NCBI GenBank assembly: GCA_944325625.1
Contig: CALVAP010000013.1
Coordinates: 62,001-126,000, forward strand
DNA length: 64,000 nucleotides
From: Candidatus Gastranaerophilales bacterium
GTDB taxonomy: Bacteria; Cyanobacteriota; Vampirovibrionia; Gastranaerophilales; Gastranaerophilaceae
Direction: 5' to 3'
Below, piece by piece: positions 1 to 8,185 of this stretch. The stretch's first letter is position 1, and each line of letters starts with the position of its first letter. The notes beneath the pieces were generated by a model. It made no database searches, had not been told where the DNA came from, and saw nothing but the letters and a program-made list of their open reading frames with translations. Position numbers and translations under genes: made by a program.

Positions 1-1
1 A

Positions 2-304
2 GCAAGTATGGGCGCTTTTTTACTCTCAGGCGGTGCTAAAGGAAAGAGAATGGCTTTGCCGAATTCAACTATAATGATTCACCAACCGCTGGGCGGTGCA
101 AGAGGGCAGGCTACAGATATCGAAATTGAAGCTAAAGAAATTCTTAGAATGAAAAATATGCTTAATGAGTTGTTGTCACAACATACAGGTCAACCGCTTG
201 ATGTTATAAAGAAAGATACTGAAAGAGATAATTATTTAACAGCTCAAAAAGCTATGGAATACGGGCTTATAGACAAAGTTTTGGGTTCCAATACTAACAA
301 GTAA
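2..304 (+). CDS. clpP: ATP-dependent Clp protease proteolytic subunit (5' end outside window)
   Basis: C-terminal part of ClpP, the serine protease barrel that works with ClpX/ClpA-type unfoldases in the cytoplasm. The frame is open at the window edge, so roughly the first half of the protein lies outside. Visible in the sequence: the catalytic Ser in ASMGAFLL (Ser codon at 5-7), the catalytic His in MIHQPLGG and the Asp of the triad in TERDNYLTA, followed by the usual ending GLIDKVL. A strong hairpin with a T tract follows, so it is probably the last gene of its transcript. The identity is secure from these motifs; which Clp ATPase it partners cannot be seen here. Confidence 0.96.
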   Translation, partial: ASMGAFLLSGGAKGKRMALPNSTIMIHQPLGGARGQATDIEIEAKEILRMKNMLNELLSQHTGQPLDVIKKDTERDNYLTAQKAMEYGLIDKVLGSNTNK

Positions 305-326
305 AACATTTTTTGTAATAAAACTT

Positions 327-378
327 AACAATCAAATAAAATTTATTATTTATTTTTTATTTGATTGTTATTTTTTTT
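327..378 (+). terminator. Rho-independent terminator after clpP
   Basis: A perfect 15-base inverted repeat (327-341 with 355-369) is followed by eight T residues at 371-378. The stem is AT-rich but long. It lies 23 bases after the clpP stop codon. Confidence 0.75.
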
Positions 379-567
379 ATATAGAAAAGTTCAATAAAAA
401 GCATATAACAAAACAATAGATAACAGGCTAAACCTCTTGTCAGTGTTGCGATTAAGGTAATATTGAAATTTAAAAAAGAAAGTAAAAAGTATGCGCAATT
501 TCGTAATGCAAAATGTTTTTATATAGATGTAAGGTTAGGTAGAAAAAAGAAATGGTAGGGGTTAGTT

Positions 568-1080
568 ATGTACGCAATTTTCGCGATGCGAAAGATGGAG
601 TTAACTTCGCGGATCAACCAGATCCAGTGTAGGTTAATGGAGCTTTCACAAAAATTAACAGACATCGCGCTTTTTGGTGCGAATATTGAGGATGGAATAA
701 TTTCACCTGAAGAGTTTGTAAGTTCACCTTCATCAGTATTTGATGCACAATTATTATTTGGAGTCATGACTTTAAAACCTGCCAAATCGATTGCTGAAAA
801 AAGAACAGAATCATGTTTGGCATACGATGCAATGTTGCGTAAAAATGGTTTGAAAAGTGTACTACCAATAAACCCCAATTCTCTTTATGCTCAAAATTTT
901 CAACAAGTTCTTTCGCAGATGTCTAAAGGTATTCAAAAGCGGATTGCTGCTGAAGAAACTAAAATTCAGATGGAAAAAACAAGACTTGAAACTCAACTTA
1001 AGGCTGCAGAAGCTGAACTTCAACAGTGTGACAATGCTGAACAAAAAGGAATTGAACGTTCTACACCAAAATATGCTTAA
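568..1080 (+). CDS. small coiled-coil hypothetical protein
   Basis: 170-residue protein that I do not recognise. The N-terminal 40 residues are amphipathic and Gln/Leu-rich (LTSRINQIQ, LMELSQKL). The C-terminal third (about residues 115-160) is a charged coiled coil with heptad-like Glu/Lys/Gln spacing. There is no signal peptide or membrane segment, so it is probably cytoplasmic. The ATG at 568 is preceded by GGTAGGGG; an alternative ATG at 595 (MELTSRIN) would remove nine residues. It is monocistronic, bounded by the clpP terminator and its own terminator at 1103-1128. The coding frame is clearly preferred over the overlapping frames because it runs from SD to terminator. Function unknown. 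Confidence 0.7.
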   Translation: MYAIFAMRKMELTSRINQIQCRLMELSQKLTDIALFGANIEDGIISPEEFVSSPSSVFDAQLLFGVMTLKPAKSIAEKRTESCLAYDAMLRKNGLKSVLPINPNSLYAQNFQQVLSQMSKGIQKRIAAEETKIQMEKTRLETQLKAAEAELQQCDNAEQKGIERSTPKYA

Positions 1081-1102
1081 CCTAACCACTCTTTCATATA
1101 AT

Positions 1103-1128
1103 AAAACTCACCGAAAGGTGAGTTTTTT
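1103..1128 (+). terminator. Rho-independent terminator
   Basis: Ten-base stem AAAACTCACC / GGTGAGTTTT with a GAAA tetraloop (1103-1112, 1117-1126), running into T residues to 1128. It lies 22 bases after the stop codon of the coiled-coil protein gene. Confidence 0.9.
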
Positions 1129-1143
1129 GCATGAGAAATAATG

Positions 1144-1172
1144 TTGCAATAAGCTGATATAAACAATATAAT
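1144..1172 (+). promoter_or_regulatory. sigma-70-type promoter for the FlhA-C-like gene
   Basis: TTGCAA (1144-1149), a 17-base spacer and a perfect TATAAT (1167-1172). The predicted start of transcription is near 1179, giving a leader of about 23 bases that contains the GGAG ribosome site at 1192-1194. Confidence 0.7.
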
Positions 1173-1201
1173 AAAGTAATAAAACCAAGTTGGAGATAAA
1201 T

Positions 1202-2656
1202 ATGGCAAAAGCAAAATACAAAATTATAACTTGTCCATCAGATGACGCACAAAGATTAGAAAAGTTGCTTAACGAGATGTCGCAGGCCGGTTGGGACTTA
1301 TATACGCTTCACGAAGTGGATACAGACGAAGGTTATTGTTATAATTGTATATTTGTAACTGATGCTGTCGAAGAAGAAACGACATTGAGCAATGATGAAA
1401 TTGCTGTATTTAAAACACGAATGGAAAAAATTCTGGCTGGAGATAGCAGCCCTTACCAAAGATGCGTTGATATTCAGAATAAAATTCTTGAAAAACGTAA
1501 TAAGATAGAAGAAATAAAATCCAAACTGGAAGATGCATCATCTGCTCAGCGAGATAAATATAATAATCAGATGTCTACATTATTAAATGAGTTAAATGAA
1601 CTTAGACAAAACCTTAATAAGGTTGTTTCTCCTGATTATGTAGTCACTTCTATAGGTGAGGAAAAGTTATCTATTTCCTTATCTGAAGAAATACTTAGTC
1701 TTGTAAATCCTGATAAAGGAGCAATTTTGCTTTCAGAGACAGTAAAATCAAGACAAAAAATGGTGGAAGAGACAGGATTTGTTATACCAAAAGTAAAATA
1801 CGTAGATGATGATACTTTACAGGCAAATGAATTTTGTATTAACGTGAGAGGAGTTAAGGCTTTTAGTTCATACGCATATCCCGGTTATTTAATGTTTTAC
1901 CATGACGATTTAGCTATGGATAGGTTACCAAATAATTCTATAAGGGATAATGACCCTATTTCGGGAAAAGAGATAGTTTGGATTGATGTTGAGCATACCA
2001 AGAATTTTTGGGCTAAAGGACTTAAAGCTGAAGAGTATATAACAAGAGCACTAGAATTTGTTTGTATAAAAAATATAGAAGAGATTTTTGATTATAGCGA
2101 CCTCAACAGATACGTTGATATTGTGGTTGACAAGAATCCTTATTTGATAGAGAACTGTATTCCGGATTTTATTTCACTTGCCGAATTAAAGTACCTCTTG
2201 GTCAATCTGATAAAAGAGCATGTTTCTATTAAAGACATAATATACATATTTGAGAAGATTAATGATTATTCAGATGAAGCGGTAAAAGACGATTTGTTGG
2301 ATAAAATAAGAATCTCACTGTCAAAGAAGATATCGGCATCAATATCGGATGATAGCAACTTAATATCTGTTATTAAACTCTCAAATGAAACAATTGACAA
2401 AATTATTAACCTTATGGATAACGAAGAGCAGACGATAGTTAGGGTTGATGGCAGCAGTCTTAAGCTAATTATAGAAAGACTTGTAAAAATATCTAAAGAG
2501 CTGGAAATACCGAGAGAAAAGATAGTTTTACTTGCTCCGTTAGAAGTAAGGCATATGATAGCAATGGTGATTTTACAGCTAATACCGAATATCAAAGTGG
2601 TGGCAGAAGAAGAAATTTCACCTGACTATGCATTAGAGGTCATAGCAACACTCTGA
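1202..2656 (+). CDS. soluble FlhA/FHIPEP C-terminal domain protein with DUF4177-like N-terminus
   Basis: 484 residues. Residues 1-50 (YKIITCP, GWDLYTLHEV) resemble the small DUF4177 fold. Residues 80-145 form a charged coiled coil. From about 150 to the end the protein follows the cytoplasmic domain of FlhA, the export-gate subunit of flagellar and type III secretion systems: GFVIPKVKYVDDDTLQ, NEFCINVRGV, IPDFISLAELKYLLVNLI, VSIKDIIYIFE, and the closing APLEVRH, ISPDYALEVIATL. The membrane half of FlhA (normally eight helices) is absent, so the protein should be cytoplasmic. The ATG at 1202 is preferred over an upstream TTG because GGAG stands seven bases before it. It overlaps rlmH by one base (TGATG). 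It could be a docking platform or regulator of export; this is inference. Confidence 0.8.
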   Translation: MAKAKYKIITCPSDDAQRLEKLLNEMSQAGWDLYTLHEVDTDEGYCYNCIFVTDAVEEETTLSNDEIAVFKTRMEKILAGDSSPYQRCVDIQNKILEKRNKIEEIKSKLEDASSAQRDKYNNQMSTLLNELNELRQNLNKVVSPDYVVTSIGEEKLSISLSEEILSLVNPDKGAILLSETVKSRQKMVEETGFVIPKVKYVDDDTLQANEFCINVRGVKAFSSYAYPGYLMFYHDDLAMDRLPNNSIRDNDPISGKEIVWIDVEHTKNFWAKGLKAEEYITRALEFVCIKNIEEIFDYSDLNRYVDIVVDKNPYLIENCIPDFISLAELKYLLVNLIKEHVSIKDIIYIFEKINDYSDEAVKDDLLDKIRISLSKKISASISDDSNLISVIKLSNETIDKIINLMDNEEQTIVRVDGSSLKLIIERLVKISKELEIPREKIVLLAPLEVRHMIAMVILQLIPNIKVVAEEEISPDYALEVIATL

Positions 2657-3126
2657 TGAATATAAAGATTATAGCGGTAGGCAAACTGAGGGAAGAAGGA
2701 TTTAGGCTGGCTATGGAAGAATATTCAAAGCGGCTGGGTGCGTATTGCTCGTTTTCTGTTCTTGAAATTCCTGCAAAATCAATCAAAGACGACGCTCTGG
2801 CTGAAAAATATATGGAAGAAGAAGCACAGAAAATTTTTTCTCTCATAAAGCATGATACATATGTGATAACACTTGAAATAAAAGGCAAAAATCTTTCATC
2901 CGAAGAGTTTGCACAAAAAATTAACGACATATCAAAAGAAGGGAAAAGAGAAATAGCTTTTCTAATAGGCGGTGCAAACGGTTTGTCAAGAACAATATGC
3001 GAACGTGCCGATTACAAGCTTAGTTTTTCTAAAATGACATTTCCCCACCAATTGGCAAGGGTAATGTTGGTAGAGCAAATATATAGGGCTATGAAAATTC
3101 TGGCAAATGAACCTTACCACAAATAG
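2656..3126 (+). CDS. rlmH: 23S rRNA (pseudouridine-1915-N3)-methyltransferase
   Basis: SPOUT-class methyltransferase that uses S-adenosylmethionine to methylate pseudouridine 1915 in helix 69 of 23S rRNA. At 156 residues it has the family's normal length. Diagnostic segments are the start IKIIAVGKLRE, the glycine-rich knot loop FLIGGANGLS, and the C-terminal block LSFSKMTFPHQLARVM with the ending NEPYHK. The ATG overlaps the preceding stop codon by one base, so translation is probably coupled to the FlhA-C-like gene. That pairing is probably operon convenience and not functional. Confidence 0.96.
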   Translation: MNIKIIAVGKLREEGFRLAMEEYSKRLGAYCSFSVLEIPAKSIKDDALAEKYMEEEAQKIFSLIKHDTYVITLEIKGKNLSSEEFAQKINDISKEGKREIAFLIGGANGLSRTICERADYKLSFSKMTFPHQLARVMLVEQIYRAMKILANEPYHK

Positions 3127-3138
3127 GCGGTGATAAAA

Positions 3139-3198
3139 ATGAGTTTAGGAAACTTTTTATTAATAAAAAAGTCTAAAAGAAAAGTTGTGGTAAAATAG
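3139..3198 (+). CDS. possible 19-residue basic peptide
   Basis: Tiny ORF (MSLGNFLLIKKSKRKVVVK) in the gap between rlmH and ctpA. It is preceded by GGCGGTGAT, which matches eight of nine bases of a full anti-SD complement, at good spacing. Its stop codon sits 27 bases before the GTG chosen for ctpA. It could be a leader peptide coupled to ctpA or a chance ORF; the strong ribosome site is the only support. Confidence 0.35.
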   Translation: MSLGNFLLIKKSKRKVVVK

Positions 3199-3225
3199 TT
3201 GTATCAGAAAAAGAGGTATGAATCA

Positions 3226-4473
3226 GTGAGATTACACTTAAAGAAATATGGTTATTTATGGGCAGGAGCGTTGACGATTATATGTGCGGTATCATTTGCG
3301 GGAGATGTATTTGCGTTCACTCCGCAGCAATTATATGATAACGTATGGAAGTTGGTTAATACAAAGTATGTGGATCAGACCAATAATCATCAAAATTGGA
3401 ACAGATGGCGTCATAAATATGATGCACAAATAAGAACAGATGAAGATGCTTATGTTGCAATAGATACTATGTTGGCAAGTTTAAATGACCCTTATACAAA
3501 GTTTTTAAATCCGAAAGAATTTGCAGAAGAAACAAGCTCAATCAAAGGTTCTTTAAAAGGGATTGGGGTACAGATTGGAGTAAAAGACGGGAAATTATTG
3601 GTTATAGCGCCAATGGAAGATACTCCGGCAGAAAAAGCAGGACTTATAGCAGAGGATGAAATTGTTGAGATAAACGGAGAAAGTACAAAAGGTATTACTG
3701 TAGATCAAGCGGCAGATAAGATAAGAGGTGAAGAGGGAACAACAGTAACGCTAACGATAAAGCGTAAAAATCAACCGCTTAAAAAGTATACAATTTCGAG
3801 AGCAGAAATCGTTATCAAATCAGTTTCAACAAAAGTGCCAAATGACGTAAAACTTTCACCCGAAGTTGGTTACATAAGGCTAAGCTCATTCATAAGTAAA
3901 AATGCAAAAGACGAATTTTTAAATGCGCTTAATGGAATGAAAGATAAACAAGGTTACATAATAGATTTACGCTCTAATCCGGGAGGCTTACTTAGTAATG
4001 CAATAACGATATCTGATATGTTCATAAACGGTGGGGTAATTGTATCAACAGTTGATAGGGATGGTTATAAGGATACCACTAGAGCGACAAGAAACTATAT
4101 TACGGACAAACCCTTAATAGTGTTGATAAATAAAGGCTCGGCATCTGCCAGTGAAATATTTTCAGGAGCACTTAAAGACAATAACCGTGCAATAATACTT
4201 GGAGAGACATCGTTTGGAAAAGGTCTGGTTCAAGAGGTAAATAAACTTCCCAACGGATCAGGAATGAATGTAACAATACAAAAATATTTAACTCCAAATG
4301 GTACGGATATTAATAAAAAAGGGATTACGCCGGATATAGAAGTTAAGTTAACAGAAAAAAATATTCAAGAGAAAGATGATGTTCAACTTAAGAAGGCAAA
4401 CGAATTGCTTGTAAAACTTTTAAAAGGAGATTTTCAAGAATTAGAGAGCCTTTCAAATAAAACAATTGATTAA
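3226..4473 (+). CDS. ctpA: C-terminal processing peptidase (S41 family, PDZ-containing)
   Basis: 415-residue secreted serine protease that trims C-termini of envelope proteins. A Sec signal peptide is visible (KKYGYLWAGALTIICAV then FAGDVFAF). A PDZ domain spans about residues 105-180 (GIGVQIGV, MEDTPAEKAGL, IVEINGEST). The S41 core follows with GYIIDLRSNPGG, the nucleophile in GSASASE and the general-base Lys 25 residues later in FGKG. I chose GTG at 3226 because AGAGG stands nine bases upstream and the signal peptide then begins properly; the in-frame TTG at 3199 adds nine polar residues. Followed by a good terminator. Confidence 0.93.
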   Translation: MRLHLKKYGYLWAGALTIICAVSFAGDVFAFTPQQLYDNVWKLVNTKYVDQTNNHQNWNRWRHKYDAQIRTDEDAYVAIDTMLASLNDPYTKFLNPKEFAEETSSIKGSLKGIGVQIGVKDGKLLVIAPMEDTPAEKAGLIAEDEIVEINGESTKGITVDQAADKIRGEEGTTVTLTIKRKNQPLKKYTISRAEIVIKSVSTKVPNDVKLSPEVGYIRLSSFISKNAKDEFLNALNGMKDKQGYIIDLRSNPGGLLSNAITISDMFINGGVIVSTVDRDGYKDTTRATRNYITDKPLIVLINKGSASASEIFSGALKDNNRAIILGETSFGKGLVQEVNKLPNGSGMNVTIQKYLTPNGTDINKKGITPDIEVKLTEKNIQEKDDVQLKKANELLVKLLKGDFQELESLSNKTID

Positions 4474-4488
4474 AATGTTATGAGTAAC

Positions 4489-4511
4489 GCGGCAGAAATG
4501 CCGCTTTTTTT
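4489..4511 (+). terminator. Rho-independent terminator after ctpA
   Basis: GCGGCA (4489-4494), GAAA loop, TGCCGC (4499-4504), then seven T residues. It lies 15 bases after the ctpA stop. Confidence 0.92.
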
Positions 4512-4574
4512 ATACAAAAAATTTATTATAATTCAAACTGGCAATAATGATGATTTTTATATAAAATAGAAGTC

Positions 4575-6272
4575 ATGGGTATGTTTCTTAAGAAATTAAT
4601 GCTATATGTTAGAAAGTTTGATCAGTACATGAGGCGTTATGAAATAGCGTCAAAGGTTCCGGCTATACCGGCAGAAGCGTTTGTAAATATGGGACTATAC
4701 TGGGCAAGCCTAGGTGAGTATGAGAAGGCAAAAACAGAGTTTGAAACATCAGCTTCTATGATGCGCCCTTCACCTGAGGCGTATGTGAATTTGGGGGTAT
4801 ACAATGCCAGATTAGGTAAATATGATGACGCTATAAAGTTTTTTAGAAAAGCTCTAAAGCTTGATAGATATAATTCAAGAGCGTATTCACTGTGGGCGAG
4901 TGTTCTTGTTGAACTAGAGGATTATGAAACTGCAGAAAATTTTTATAAAAAAGCTATAGAACTTAACTCTCGGGATTCAGATTTATATTTAAACTGGGGT
5001 ATAGCATTAGCAAAGCAAAAGAAGCAGATTGAGGCAGAAGATAAACTTAAAAAGTCTTGTTTTTATAATCCGCTAAATTACAATGCATATTTTTTATGGG
5101 CGGTAGTACTTATAGAGAAAAAAGAGTACAAAGAAGCAATAGTAAAACTCAATATAGTACTAGTATATGCTCCAAATCATGCGGATGCATATTATTATCT
5201 GGCATTTTGTAACTCCAAAATAGGAGAATACGAGTTGGCGAAGAAATTGTGTGCGCGAGCATTAGCAATAAATCCTAAAAAATGCGAAGCATATGTTTTG
5301 GCAGCAGAGATAGATTTGCAGTTGGGATACGGGGTAGAAATTCTTGACTATTATACTGAAGCTGTAAAAAATGAGACAAAAAACATTCTCTTATATGCCT
5401 CTTGGGCATCAATGCTGCAGCATTTTGACAAGTTTGAAGAAGCGAAAAATAAAAATGAAGAAATTTTAGTACTAGAACCACTAAATGAACAAGCGTTATA
5501 TAATCTTGCGTTGTGTGAATATCAACTCAAGAATACAAAAAATGCGCTCAATACGTTGGAAAAATTAATAGAATTTTATCCGGATAATAACGACGCAAAA
5601 GCCTTAATGGGAAAGATATATGTTTCAGAGGGAGAATATGATACTGCAATTGATATATTTTATTCAGTGATTAACTGTTCAAATACGTATTATTACTTGT
5701 TTTATGACGTAGCAAACGCATATACGCAAAAAGGAGATTATCAACAGGCAATAAAGTACTACGCAAGGGCAGTGGAATATTTTCCCGATATGCTTGCTGC
5801 ATATGTGAATTATGCCAAAATACTATGTATAACCGGTGATATTCAAAATGCGTTAAGAAAGATAAGAAAAGCCTACTCATTAGAAAAAAAATCTCCACAT
5901 GTACTGACAAATTATGGAGCAATACTTATTTGTGCAGGCAAATATAAAGATGCGCTAGACAAATTTGAAAAAGCAATAGAGATTAAAGATATGCCGGAGG
6001 CCCAACTTGGACTGGCTGAAGCATACTATAATTTGAAAGAATATGAAAAAGCACTGGAAATACTTGGAAAAATAACGTCTCACTTTAAAGAGCGTGTGGA
6101 ATTCAACGAGCTAATGTTAAATATCTATTATGAACTTGCACAAAAAACGAATTCAGAATACAATATAAATCAAGCACTAAATTGGTGTGAAAAGGTCGAA
6201 GAGCTCGGCGGAGAGGATATGAATATAATCGACAAAAAAATAAAACTCCGCGAGATGTCGAAGCAAGGGTAA
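4575..6272 (+). CDS. tetratricopeptide-repeat protein
   Basis: 565-residue protein made almost wholly of TPR units, each about 34 residues with the usual W/G/Y-A/P spacing (for example AYVNLGVYNARLGKYDDAIK, SDLYLNWGIALAKQKK, AQLGLAEAYYNLKEYEKALE). About 14 repeats can be counted from residue 35 to 530. No signal peptide, catalytic motif or second domain is visible, so it is presumably a cytoplasmic protein-protein scaffold. The ATG at 4575 has no convincing SD, but a -10-like TAAAAT ends seven bases before it. It is 11 bases upstream of the aspartokinase gene and probably co-transcribed with it; no functional link is evident. Confidence 0.88.
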   Translation: MGMFLKKLMLYVRKFDQYMRRYEIASKVPAIPAEAFVNMGLYWASLGEYEKAKTEFETSASMMRPSPEAYVNLGVYNARLGKYDDAIKFFRKALKLDRYNSRAYSLWASVLVELEDYETAENFYKKAIELNSRDSDLYLNWGIALAKQKKQIEAEDKLKKSCFYNPLNYNAYFLWAVVLIEKKEYKEAIVKLNIVLVYAPNHADAYYYLAFCNSKIGEYELAKKLCARALAINPKKCEAYVLAAEIDLQLGYGVEILDYYTEAVKNETKNILLYASWASMLQHFDKFEEAKNKNEEILVLEPLNEQALYNLALCEYQLKNTKNALNTLEKLIEFYPDNNDAKALMGKIYVSEGEYDTAIDIFYSVINCSNTYYYLFYDVANAYTQKGDYQQAIKYYARAVEYFPDMLAAYVNYAKILCITGDIQNALRKIRKAYSLEKKSPHVLTNYGAILICAGKYKDALDKFEKAIEIKDMPEAQLGLAEAYYNLKEYEKALEILGKITSHFKERVEFNELMLNIYYELAQKTNSEYNINQALNWCEKVEELGGEDMNIIDKKIKLREMSKQG

Positions 6273-6283
6273 TTAGAGGTAAA

Positions 6284-7546
6284 ATGGGAATCATAGTCCA
6301 AAAGTACGGCGGAACTTCGGTAGCAGACGCGGAGAAAATAAAGCGGGTAGCCCAGTCCGTTATTAGGGAAAAAAACAATGGTAATAGTGTAGTGGTAGTA
6401 GTTTCTGCAATGGGGCACACCACAGATTATTTGGTAAAACTGGCAGGAGAGGTATCCTCCAGCCCTTGTAACAGAGAGATGGATATGTTGCTTGCTACAG
6501 GGGAACAAGTTTCTATTGCATTATTGACAATGGCAATTCAAGCAGCAGGACATGATGCAATAAGCATGAATGCAATGCAAGTTGGCATAATTACGGAAAG
6601 TGTTCACTCAAAAGCAAGAATAGTAGAAGTGAAAACTGATAAGCTGATGAAGCATATAAATGACGGTAAAATAATAGTAGTAGCAGGATTTCAAGGCGTA
6701 ACTCCAAGCGGAGAAATAACAACTCTTGGAAGAGGCGGATCAGACACTTCAGCAGTAGCGATAGCAGCAGCATTAAAAGCAGACAGATGTGATATTTATA
6801 CTGATGTGGAAGGTGTATATACGACAGACCCCAGAGTTGTGCCGAATGCGTCAAGGCTGGAACAGGTTTCGTATGACGAGATGTTGGAACTTGCATATCT
6901 GGGAGCAAATGTTTTGCATCCACGTTCGGTGGAAACAGCAAAGCAATTTGATGTGCCGCTTCGTGTTCGCAGTACATTCAAGCTTGATAATATGGGAACA
7001 TTAATTTTAGGAGTTAAAAATATGGAAATTTACAAACCGGTAACAGGTGTAGCGGAAGATTCATCGCAAGCAAGAATAGTTATATGTGATGTGCCTGATA
7101 GACCAGGGGTCTCAGCAAAGATTTTCAGCGCACTGGCTGATAAAAATATTAGTGTAGATATGATTATACAATCTTACGCAAGACAATCAAATAATACAAA
7201 TGATATTGCGTTTACAGTATCTTTGGATGATGTTGCAAGAACATTGGAAATACTTGAGCCTATCGCAAAGGAATTAAATGCGTCTAATGTTCACGTAAAT
7301 GATAATATTGCGAAAGTATCAATAGTTGGGGCAGGAATGGTAGATAGACCGGGGATTGCTGCTGATATGTTTAAATCACTTGCTGATGCGGGAATAAATA
7401 TAAAGATGATATCAACAAGTGAAATAAAAATAAGTTGTCTGGTAGACAAAAAAGATGCAAAAGCCGCAGTAAAACACTTGCATGAGGCCTTTCAGCTTGG
7501 ATGTGATGAAATTGCTGAAGTAAAAGGTGATTTGCCAAACCTATAA
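6284..7546 (+). CDS. lysC: aspartokinase
   Basis: 420-residue monofunctional aspartate kinase, first step of the aspartate pathway (lysine/diaminopimelate, threonine, methionine). The kinase domain carries KYGGTSVADAEKI at the start, LLATGEQVS and the GRGGSDTSAVA loop. Two ACT domains follow (DRPGVSAKIFSALADK and DRPGIAADMFKSLADA), the usual site of allosteric feedback by lysine or threonine. The start has TAGAGG upstream. No riboswitch precedes it because only 11 bases separate it from the TPR gene. The partner genes asd and dapA lie 29 kb away in this window. Confidence 0.96.
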   Translation: MGIIVQKYGGTSVADAEKIKRVAQSVIREKNNGNSVVVVVSAMGHTTDYLVKLAGEVSSSPCNREMDMLLATGEQVSIALLTMAIQAAGHDAISMNAMQVGIITESVHSKARIVEVKTDKLMKHINDGKIIVVAGFQGVTPSGEITTLGRGGSDTSAVAIAAALKADRCDIYTDVEGVYTTDPRVVPNASRLEQVSYDEMLELAYLGANVLHPRSVETAKQFDVPLRVRSTFKLDNMGTLILGVKNMEIYKPVTGVAEDSSQARIVICDVPDRPGVSAKIFSALADKNISVDMIIQSYARQSNNTNDIAFTVSLDDVARTLEILEPIAKELNASNVHVNDNIAKVSIVGAGMVDRPGIAADMFKSLADAGINIKMISTSEIKISCLVDKKDAKAAVKHLHEAFQLGCDEIAEVKGDLPNL

Positions 7547-7564
7547 TAGGTTTAGACATAGATG

Positions 7565-7608
7565 TTAAAGAGTGGCGTTTAAAATTCTAACACCACTCTT
7601 TAATTTTT
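7565..7608 (+). terminator. Rho-independent terminator after aspartokinase
   Basis: Eleven-base stem TTAAAGAGTGG (7565-7575) with CCACTCTTTAA (7593-7603); the inner bases extend the pairing with one mismatch. A T tract follows at 7604-7607. Confidence 0.8.
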
Positions 7609-7651
7609 GTATAAATTTAGAAGAAAAAAGATGTAAATAATTAATATTGAT

Positions 7652-7667
7652 GTTACGATAATAACAA
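7652..7667 (+). promoter_or_regulatory. TGTTA-N6-TAACA operator upstream of the MarR gene
   Basis: TGTTACGATAATAACA, an inverted repeat with 5-base arms, lies 20 bases before the marR-family start codon and contains a -10-like GATAAT (7658-7663). The same element, differing at two central bases, is in front of the efflux operon at 32648-32663. An autoregulatory MarR operator is the simplest reading. Confidence 0.55.
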
Positions 7668-7687
7668 GGAAAATTGGGCGAGTTGAA

Positions 7688-8167
7688 ATGATAGATAAGA
7701 TAAAATTAGAAGATTTTGCAAGTGAGCATAATGCAGGTTTTTACATAACAAAAACATCGCAGTATTTAAAGTTTGCAGCACTTTCTGCACTACATTCATT
7801 GGTGTTGGAGGATCCTTTAACCTTTGACCAATATGAACTTTTATATGTTTTATTGCATAAAGATGGTTTATATCAAAGGCAGATAGGACAAATATTGCTT
7901 AAAGATAGACCAAATACAACTAGATTGATAAATATACTTTCTGAGAAAAAATTAATAGAGCGAAAACAAGACCCCGATAATAAGAGAAAGCATCGTATTT
8001 TTATAACAAAAGAGGGAAAAGGCAAAGTAGATGAATTAAAACCACTTAAAGAAAAACTTCAAAGTAAGGTTATGAAAGGAATTTCAGAGAAAGAACTTAC
8101 TTCAATGCTCAAGACCCTTGAAAAAATTCGTAATAATTTAAAAGATGATTTTACAATGCAAACATAA
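7688..8167 (+). CDS. MarR-family transcriptional regulator
   Basis: 159-residue winged-helix regulator. The fold is recognisable: dimerisation helices at residues 15-50, helix-turn-helix around QRQIGQILLKDRPNTTRLIN, then LSEKKLIERKQD and the wing with the typical DPDNKRKHRIFITKEGK. Such proteins usually repress drug-efflux or stress genes and release DNA on ligand binding. An inverted repeat at 7652-7667 just upstream matches the palindrome before the RND efflux operon at 32 kb, so it probably controls itself and that operon. It is followed 18 bases later by recJ and may be co-transcribed with it. The ligand cannot be inferred. Confidence 0.92.
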   Translation: MIDKIKLEDFASEHNAGFYITKTSQYLKFAALSALHSLVLEDPLTFDQYELLYVLLHKDGLYQRQIGQILLKDRPNTTRLINILSEKKLIERKQDPDNKRKHRIFITKEGKGKVDELKPLKEKLQSKVMKGISEKELTSMLKTLEKIRNNLKDDFTMQT

Positions 8168-8185
8168 TGCAAACGGGGAAGAGAG

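Noticed and set aside
487-598. Near-repeat of CGCAATTTTCG...ATGCGAAAATG at 490 and 569
   Set aside because: About 24 bases with several differences and no boundaries; probably chance or a decayed duplication, not a defined element.
3199-3225. TTG start for ctpA
   Set aside because: It would add nine polar residues before the signal peptide; the GTG at 3226 has a good SD and gives a normal signal peptide.
6273-6283. Lysine riboswitch before aspartokinase
   Set aside because: Only 11 bases separate it from the TPR gene, far too short for a riboswitch.
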